From positions 1 through 9,358 of the forward strand of contig CATXSD010000103.1 in the NCBI GenBank assembly GCA_958402075.1: a stretch of DNA of 9,358 bases. Reading direction: 5' to 3'. The notes below the pieces were generated by a model, which searched no databases, was not told the DNA's origin, and was given only the letters and a program-made list of their open reading frames with translations. The number at the start of each line of letters is the position of its first letter. The stretch's first letter is position 1. Shown in pieces: positions 5,484 through 9,358 of this stretch. The stretch comes from Mediterranea massiliensis. GTDB taxonomy: Bacteria; Bacteroidota; Bacteroidia; Bacteroidales; Bacteroidaceae. A program made the position numbers and the translations under genes.

Positions 5484-6449
5484 AAACGCGCTTGGCTTCA
5501 GCCTCAGTCCTACCGTCTCTTCGAGGTTGAACATCAGGTTCATGTTGTGGACGGCCTGGCCGCTGGCACCCTTCAGCAGGTTGTCGATGCACGAGATGAT
5601 GAGCAGCTTGTCGCCGTGCTTCTCCAGGTGGATGAGGCACTTGTTGGTGTTGACTACCTGCTTCAGGTCGATGTTCTTGTCGACGATGTGCGTGAAGGAG
5701 TCCTTGGCGTAGTATTCCTCGTACATGCGGCGGATTTCGTCGAGCCCCACCTTGGTCTTCACGACGATGGTGGCGAAGATGCCGCGCGGGAAGTCGCCGC
5801 GGTAGGGGATGAAGTCTATCTCCGAGTTGAAGCTGTTCTGGAGTTGGCGGAGCGACTGCTTGATTTCGGGCACGTGCTGGTGCTCGAAGGCCTTGTAGAC
5901 GCTGATGTTGTTGTTGCGCCAGCTGAAGTGGCTTGTGGCACCCGGCTTGACACCCGCGCCTGTGCTGCCCGTGATGGCGTTCACCATGATGTCGTCGTTC
6001 AGCATCAGGTTCTTGGCCAGGGGGAGGAGGCCCAGCTGGATGCAGGTGGCGAAGCAGCCGGGGTTGGCCACGTGCTTGGCCTTGCAGGTGGCGCGGCGGT
6101 TCAGCTCGGGCAGGCCGTAGATGAAGTCGTGGTCGTCGCTCTTGAGGCGGTAGTCCATCGAGAGGTCGATGATCTTCAGGTCTTCGGGCACGTTGTGGCT
6201 CTCGAGGAACTTGCGCGTGTCGCCGTGGGCGGTGCAGAAGAAGAGCACGTCGATCTGGTCCAGCGGAAGCTGGTCGGTGAAGGTCAGGTCTGTCTCGCCA
6301 TAGAGGCCTTCGTGTACGTCGGTTATCTTGTTGCCGGCGTTGCTCGAGCTGTTGACGAAGACGATTTCCGCCTCCGGATGGTTCAAGAGCAGGCGGATGA
6401 GCTCGCCCGCCGTGTAGCCGGCACCGCCTATGATTCCTACTTTAATCAT
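5481..6449 (-). CDS. argC: N-acetyl(succinyl)-gamma-glutamyl-phosphate reductase
   Basis: A 322-residue NADPH-dependent reductase converting N-acylglutamyl phosphate to N-acylglutamate semialdehyde in the cytoplasm. The Rossmann start is IKVGIIGGAGYTAGELIRLL (2-21), the catalytic cysteine is C132 in ANPGCFAT (128-135), then GSTGAGVKPG (161-170), and the family C-terminal motif DNLLKGASGQAVHNMNLM lies near residues 290-310. The loop FIPYRGDFPRGIFATI (213-228) aligns with the E. coli ArgC loop as I recall it (FTPHLGNFPRGILETI), so the conserved His is Tyr216 and the next residue is Arg217. This may be a clade feature linked to succinylated substrates. The gene follows argG by 102 bp and precedes the GIY-YIG gene. 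Its stop codon overlaps an AATGAAG repeat. Confidence 0.95.
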   Translation of the reverse strand: MIKVGIIGGAGYTAGELIRLLLNHPEAEIVFVNSSSNAGNKITDVHEGLYGETDLTFTDQLPLDQIDVLFFCTAHGDTRKFLESHNVPEDLKIIDLSMDYRLKSDDHDFIYGLPELNRRATCKAKHVANPGCFATCIQLGLLPLAKNLMLNDDIMVNAITGSTGAGVKPGATSHFSWRNNNISVYKAFEHQHVPEIKQSLRQLQNSFNSEIDFIPYRGDFPRGIFATIVVKTKVGLDEIRRMYEEYYAKDSFTHIVDKNIDLKQVVNTNKCLIHLEKHGDKLLIISCIDNLLKGASGQAVHNMNLMFNLEETVGLRLKPSAF

Positions 6450-6474
6450 AATCTTGTTTGAATTGAGAATGAGG

Positions 6475-6550
6475 AAGGAAGAATGAAGAATTTCTGTTTA
6501 GCAGGGGGCATCATCAGTTTCTTCATTCTTCCTTTTTAGTTCTTCATTTA
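6475..6550. repeat. AATGAAG-family hairpin repeat between argG and argC
   Basis: The arms AAGGAAGAATGAAGAA (6475-6490) and TTCTTCATTCTTCCTT (6519-6534) are exactly complementary over 16 bp with a 28-nt loop. The 32 bp from 6519 to 6550 match 2258-2289 with one difference. The element begins one base after the argG stop codon and fills most of the 102-bp gap. It is not followed by a clean T-tract on the minus strand. Confidence 0.85.
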
Positions 6551-6551
6551 T

Positions 6552-7766
6552 TTAAATATCTTTCAGTTCGTCCTTGTGCGTGGCATAGTAGGCGCGGAGC
6601 GGAGTGGAGAGCACCTTGATGAAGCCCTTGGCGTCTTCGGCCGTCCAGCCCTTCTGCATCTCGCCATATTCGCCGAACTTGTTCTTCACGAGGTCGTCCC
6701 TGCTTTCCACGCCGACGGTGTGGAAGCCCAGCGGACGGAGTTCGAGGATGGCGGTGCCGTTCACGTTGCGCTGGCTTTCGGTCAGCATGGCCTCGATGTC
6801 GCGCATCACAGGCTCCAGGTACTGGCTCTCGTGGAGGAACATGCCATACCAGTTGGCCACCTGGTCTTTCCAGTACTGCTGCCACTTGCTCAGGGTGTAT
6901 TTCTCGAGGAAGCGGTGGGCGCCGATAATCAGCATGGGAGCGGCGGCTTCGAAACCTACACGACCCTTGATGCCGATGATGGTGTCGCCCACGTGCATGT
7001 CGCGTCCGATGCCGTAGGCGGCGCCTATTTCTTCTACCTTCTGGATGGCCTTGATGGGGTCGTCGAAGCGTTCGTCGTTCACGGCCTTCAGCTCGCCCTT
7101 CTCGAAGGTGAGGCGCAGCTGCTCAGTGCCCTTCTTGGTGCAGTGCTTCAGGTAGGCACTCTCTGGCAGACCCTGTGCCGAGTCGAGGATTTCGCCTCCG
7201 CAGATGCTCGTGCCCCAGATGCCTACATTATAGGAATATTTCAGTTTGGCAAAGTCGGCGGCAAAGCCGTGCTTGTTCAGGTAGTCGATTTCCTCCTGGC
7301 GGCTCAGGGCCATGTCGCGGGTCAGGGTGATGATTTCCACACCCGGCGCCATGACGAGGAAGGTCATGTCGAAGCGCACCTGGTCGTTGCCGGCGCCTGT
7401 CGAGCCGTGGGCGATGGCATCGGCGCCTATCTCGTTGGCGTAGCGGGCGATGGCCAGTGCCTGGAAGATACGCTCCGAGCTGACGGAGATGGGGTAGGTG
7501 CCGTTGCGCAGCACGTTGCCATAGACCATATACTTCAGGCTCTTGTCGTAGTATTCGTGCGTCACGTCGAGGGTGACATACTTCACGGCGCCCAGCTTGT
7601 AGGCGTTCTCTTCGTTGGTTTTCAGCTGCTCGGCGCTGAATCCGCCCGTGTTGGCACAGGCGGCATACACTTCATAACCTTTTTCCTTGGCCAGATACAT
7701 CACGGTGAACGAAGTATCCAGTCCGCCGCTGAAAGCGACCACTACTTTTTTCTTCTTTGCTTCCAT
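6552..7766 (-). CDS. argG: Argininosuccinate synthase
   Basis: A 404-residue enzyme that joins citrulline and aspartate with ATP to give argininosuccinate, AMP and pyrophosphate, the penultimate step of arginine synthesis. The N-type ATP pyrophosphatase P-loop is AFSGGLDTS (11-19). The family motif AHGSTGAGNDQVRFD (119-133) and the SYNVGIWGTSICGGEILD segment (178-195) follow. The C-terminal tetramerisation part, with LRPLGFHTVGVESRDD, is complete. Length is typical. The start at 7766 gives the usual short basic leader before the P-loop. It lies 36 bp after the GNAT gene and 102 bp before argC, within the ArgR-controlled operon. Confidence 0.97.
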   Translation of the reverse strand: MEAKKKKVVVAFSGGLDTSFTVMYLAKEKGYEVYAACANTGGFSAEQLKTNEENAYKLGAVKYVTLDVTHEYYDKSLKYMVYGNVLRNGTYPISVSSERIFQALAIARYANEIGADAIAHGSTGAGNDQVRFDMTFLVMAPGVEIITLTRDMALSRQEEIDYLNKHGFAADFAKLKYSYNVGIWGTSICGGEILDSAQGLPESAYLKHCTKKGTEQLRLTFEKGELKAVNDERFDDPIKAIQKVEEIGAAYGIGRDMHVGDTIIGIKGRVGFEAAAPMLIIGAHRFLEKYTLSKWQQYWKDQVANWYGMFLHESQYLEPVMRDIEAMLTESQRNVNGTAILELRPLGFHTVGVESRDDLVKNKFGEYGEMQKGWTAEDAKGFIKVLSTPLRAYYATHKDELKDI

Positions 7767-7802
7767 AGTTCAATATGCGTTTTATTAGTTCGTTTCTTTC
7801 TT

Positions 7803-8360
7803 TCAGATTTTGTCGTCCTCGTGCAGGGCGGGGTCGTAGAGCATGGCGGTGCAGATGCAGAACTTGCGGTTCTTGGCCACGAGGATGTCGTGGTTGATGC
7901 ATCCCTCGCATCCTTTCCAGAAGGCGTCGTCGTCGGTCAGCTCGTTGAAGGTGACGGGCACGTAGCCCAGTTCGGTATTCATCTTCATCACTGCCGCGCC
8001 GCTCGTCAGGCTGAATATCTTGGCCTTGGGCCAGCGGAGGCGTGCCAGGCGGAAGGAGGCCTGCTTGATTCGCTTGGCCAGTCCGATGCCCTGATATTTG
8101 GGGTGTACAATCAGACCCGAGGTGGCCACATACTGTTTGTTTCCCCAGCTTTCTATGTAGGTGAAGCCTGCAAACTCGTCGCCGCAGAGGGCGATGATGG
8201 CTTTTCCTTCTTTCATTTTGGTGGCAACGTATTCGTGCGTACGTTCGGCAATTCCTGTGCCGCGCTTCTTGGCGGCCTCCCTTATGGTGTCGAGAATTGT
8301 GTCCACGTAGACTTCGTGCGAGGCGTCTGCTACCATCACATCAATTTGTTTCGCGTCCAT
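7803..8360 (-). CDS. GNAT acyltransferase, probable N-acylglutamate synthase
   Basis: A 185-residue GCN5-related N-acyltransferase. The acyl-CoA-binding motif A is LIVHPKYQGIGLAKRI (83-98) with QGIGLA (90-95), preceded by the usual beta strands (AIIALCGDEFAGFTYIE, 54-70). The C-terminal part is distinctive, with CEGC (151-154) and CIC (168-170), a possible metal site or structural cluster. It lies 22 bp after argR and 36 bp before argG, and no other candidate for the first step of the pathway is in the window. The likely role is therefore acylation of glutamate, probably with succinyl-CoA given the N-succinylornithine transcarbamylase of B. fragilis. I recall the B. thetaiotaomicron orthologue being assigned this role from mutant fitness data, but cannot confirm it here. 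The ATG at 8360 is chosen because longer frames run into argR out of frame. Confidence 0.85.
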   Translation of the reverse strand: MDAKQIDVMVADASHEVYVDTILDTIREAAKKRGTGIAERTHEYVATKMKEGKAIIALCGDEFAGFTYIESWGNKQYVATSGLIVHPKYQGIGLAKRIKQASFRLARLRWPKAKIFSLTSGAAVMKMNTELGYVPVTFNELTDDDAFWKGCEGCINHDILVAKNRKFCICTAMLYDPALHEDDKI

Positions 8361-8382
8361 TTCTTTTTCTATTGTCGTTTTG

Positions 8383-8856
8383 TTAAATGTTCGGTATGAT
8401 TTCGGAGAGGAAAGCGCGTACGTCGTCGTGCGAGGTCTTCTCGGCCAGCACCAGCATGATGGTGTCGTCGCCGGCGATGGTGCCGAGGATGTGCGGGCAT
8501 TCGCGGTTGTCAATGTCGTAGGCGATGCTGCTGGCATAGCCGGGGCGGGTGCGGATGACGGCGATGTTGTGCGAGAACTGCAACGACACGAAGCCGCTGG
8601 ACATGAGCATTTCGCTGGCGCTCTGCTGGCGGCTGTGGCGTTTGTAGAGGATGTCGTTGGGGAGCACGTACACATACTTTCCGTTCGTGTTGGCCGCTTT
8701 GGCTACCTTCAGCTGCTTCAGGTCGCGCGAGAGGGTGGCTTGTGTCAGTTCGAACCCTTCCTTTCCCAGGGCTTGGAGCAAATCTTCCTGCGAGCCGATT
8801 TCGTTGCTCGAGATAATCATCTTGATGGCGTCTAAACGATTGGCTTTCTTCTTCAT
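8383..8856 (-). CDS. argR: Arginine repressor ArgR
   Basis: A 157-residue arginine-responsive regulator, normally a hexamer that binds ARG boxes when loaded with L-arginine. The N-terminal winged helix spans about 5-65, with SQEDLLQALGKEGFELTQAT (22-41) and LSRDLKQLKVAK (42-53), including the SR pair (S43, R44) of the recognition helix. The C-terminal oligomerisation domain has SHNIAVIRTRPGYASSIAYD (95-114) and the arginine-binding GTIAGDDTIMLVL (125-137). Length is typical. It is the first gene of the arginine operon, 22 bp before the GNAT gene, so it is likely autoregulated along with the biosynthetic genes. A Bacteroides-type -7 element and an 18-bp dyad lie just upstream. Confidence 0.96.
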   Translation of the reverse strand: MKKKANRLDAIKMIISSNEIGSQEDLLQALGKEGFELTQATLSRDLKQLKVAKAANTNGKYVYVLPNDILYKRHSRQQSASEMLMSSGFVSLQFSHNIAVIRTRPGYASSIAYDIDNRECPHILGTIAGDDTIMLVLAEKTSHDDVRAFLSEIIPNI

Positions 8857-8884
8857 CTTTTTGTATGTTTATTCTAACTCGGCG

Positions 8885-8892
8885 CAAAATTA
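8885..8892 (-). promoter_or_regulatory. Bacteroides-type -7 element for argR operon
   Basis: On the minus strand this reads TAATTTTG, matching TAnnTTTG, about 29 nt before the argR ATG. No good TTTG -33 element is seen at the expected distance, where the sequence is AT-rich and overlaps the proposed operator. Confidence 0.6.
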
Positions 8893-8897
8893 GGGAA

Positions 8898-8915
8898 TAT
8901 ATTTGAAAGAATATA
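8898..8915. promoter_or_regulatory. Candidate ArgR operator (ARG box-like dyad)
   Basis: The 18-bp sequence TATATTTGAAAGAATATA has perfect 6-bp inverted arms (TATATT and AATATA) and a 6-bp centre. ARG boxes are 18-bp AT-rich imperfect palindromes. The site lies immediately upstream of the argR -7 element, so binding would block the promoter. GAATATA also occurs as a direct repeat at 8895-8901 and 8909-8915. The bases do not closely match the E. coli box, so the call rests on symmetry, size and position. Confidence 0.45.
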
Positions 8916-8991
8916 CATAAAATCGTATTTTTCTTCCTCTTTTTTGCATATTTTGCTCATGGGGGATGCCGCTGGGGTGTTCTGTGGGAAG

Positions 8992-9132
8992 GCACTGCGG
9001 GCAGGCGGCGTGACACGGTGCTTCGTGACCCCTCGACACAGTGCTTCGTCAGGGTGTCAGGAAGTGCTTCGTGAGGGGGTGAGGAAGCACTTCGTCGGGA
9101 CCTCACAAAGCACTGCGTGGCGCAGCCTCGCT
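8992..9132. repeat. Degenerate 23-bp tandem array
   Basis: A 9-bp core (GTGCTTCGT, GCACTTCGT or GCACTGCGT/G) starts at 8992, 9018, 9041, 9064, 9087 and 9110. The last five are spaced exactly 23 bp and the first 26 bp. Between the cores is a variable stretch often resembling GTGAGGAA or TCAGGAA. GTGCTTC and GCACTTC variants give the inverted pair GAAGTGCTTC (9061-9070) and GAAGCACTTC (9084-9093), a 10-bp stem. It is much more GC-rich than the flanking promoter DNA. No unique spacers, so it is not a CRISPR. Confidence 0.75.
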
Positions 9133-9169
9133 CCGAGCCTTCAGAGACGGCCTTGGAGGGAATGGGTGA

Positions 9170-9203
9170 AAAAGAAATAAGCCGCTAAAAAATTAGCGGC
9201 TTA
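9170..9203 (-). terminator. Intrinsic terminator of the tRNA-Phe/tRNA-Pro operon
   Basis: The perfect 11-bp arms TAAGCCGCTAA (9178-9188) and TTAGCGGCTTA (9193-9203) enclose a 4-nt loop. Read on the minus strand the hairpin is followed by TTTCTTTTTC (9168-9177). It lies 12 nt past the 3' end of tRNA-Pro. Confidence 0.9.
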
Positions 9204-9215
9204 TACTCTTGCGTG

Positions 9216-9288
9216 TCGGAATGAGGCGACTCGAACGCCCGACCCCTACGTCCCGAACGTAGTGCGCTACCAACTGCGCTACATTCCG
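9216..9288 (-). tRNA. tRNA-Pro (anticodon CGG)
   Basis: A complete 73-nt cloverleaf without encoded CCA. The acceptor stem is CGGAATG with CATTCCG, starting with C1 as is usual for bacterial tRNA-Pro. The D-arm is GCGCAGTTGGTAGCGC, the anticodon stem CTACG with CGTAG encloses the loop TTCGGGA with anticodon CGG, and the T-arm carries GTTCGAGTC. The discriminator is A (9216). It lies 19 nt downstream of tRNA-Phe in the same transcript. Confidence 0.95.
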
Positions 9289-9307
9289 ATACTTCTTGAG
9301 GGGAAAG

Positions 9308-9358
9308 TGGTGTCACCAGGAATCGAACCGGGGACACAAGGATTTTCAGTCCTTTGCT
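9308..9358 (-). tRNA. tRNA-Phe (anticodon GAA), 3' part
   Basis: The 5' part, including the D-arm, lies beyond the window edge. The anticodon arm AAGGA, CTGAAAA, TCCTT gives anticodon GAA. Variable loop GTGTC, T-loop TTCGATT, acceptor 3' strand TGACACC and discriminator A (9308) are present, and CCA is not encoded. As read, the T-stem CCCGG with CCTGG has one central C.U mismatch. Confidence 0.92.

Larger units (their letters stand above)
8857..9177. other. Intergenic region upstream of argR, about 320 bp, no gene
   Basis: This gap between argR and the tRNA operon terminator holds the argR promoter, a candidate operator and, from 8992, a degenerate 23-bp-period array. A 78-codon open frame at 8944-9180 on the plus strand is not credible as a gene: most of its body is the 23-bp array, whose period is not a multiple of three, and it ends inside the terminator hairpin. 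Confidence 0.75.

Noticed and set aside
6576..8399. A 607-codon open frame on the plus strand opposite argG and the GNAT gene
   Set aside because: It spans two well-defined minus-strand genes and the gap between them, and shows no recognisable motif. It is a composition effect.
7803..8675. A 290-codon version of the GNAT gene starting inside argR
   Set aside because: The extra N-terminal part overlaps argR in another frame and is low-complexity (Ser, Ala, Pro, Thr, Arg). The ATG at 8360 gives a normal GNAT length and a usual operon spacing.
8992..9132. CRISPR array
   Set aside because: The 23-bp units are tandem and degenerate with no unique spacers, and no cas genes are present. The same applies to 221-330.
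9308..9358. Degenerate or pseudo tRNA-Phe because of the C.U mismatch in the T-stem
   Set aside because: All other visible elements are intact, including the anticodon arm, T-loop, acceptor strand and terminator context. One mismatch is not enough, and the 5' half is not visible.

Overview
This window looks like a chromosomal segment of a Bacteroidales bacterium, most likely Bacteroides or a close relative. Three things support this: promoter elements of the form TAnnTTTG, AT-rich leaders without clear Shine-Dalgarno sequences, and an arginine gene order (argR, GNAT acyltransferase, argG, argC, argD, proC) that I recall from Bacteroides. Coding sequence is GC-rich and the gaps between genes are AT-rich. 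Species cannot be named from sequence alone.

All protein genes lie on the minus strand, so the window reads biologically from right to left. At the right edge a tRNA-Phe (partial) and a tRNA-Pro(CGG) end at an intrinsic terminator. A 23-bp-period degenerate repeat array follows, then the argR promoter with a dyad-symmetric candidate operator. The arginine operon runs argR, a GNAT acyltransferase (probable first enzyme, N-acylglutamate synthase), argG, argC, a small GIY-YIG endonuclease-like gene, and argD, and ends at a long-stem terminator. proC has its own promoter and is followed closely by an XRE-cupin regulator and an AMP-forming acyl-CoA synthetase, closed by a 20-bp-stem terminator.

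At the left edge a partial tRNA-Leu(UAA) on the plus strand converges on this unit. The 390-bp gap between them holds two terminators and a 22-bp-period degenerate repeat array.

Together the genes make arginine from glutamate (acylation, ArgC, ArgD, ArgG under ArgR control) and proline (ProC). argB, the transcarbamylase, the deacylase and argH are not in the window. Bacteroides is known to use N-succinylated intermediates, which bears on the GNAT and on an unusual ArgC active-site loop.

The least explained content is between the genes. (1) The GIY-YIG gene interrupts the operon and is flanked by direct copies of a 27-bp REP-like sequence, one of which is half of a large hairpin just upstream of argD. 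(2) A heptamer-based AATGAAG element abuts or overlaps the stop codons of three genes. (3) Two unrelated arrays have 22- or 23-bp periods and cores in both orientations. (4) There is a GGTTAGY heptamer array.
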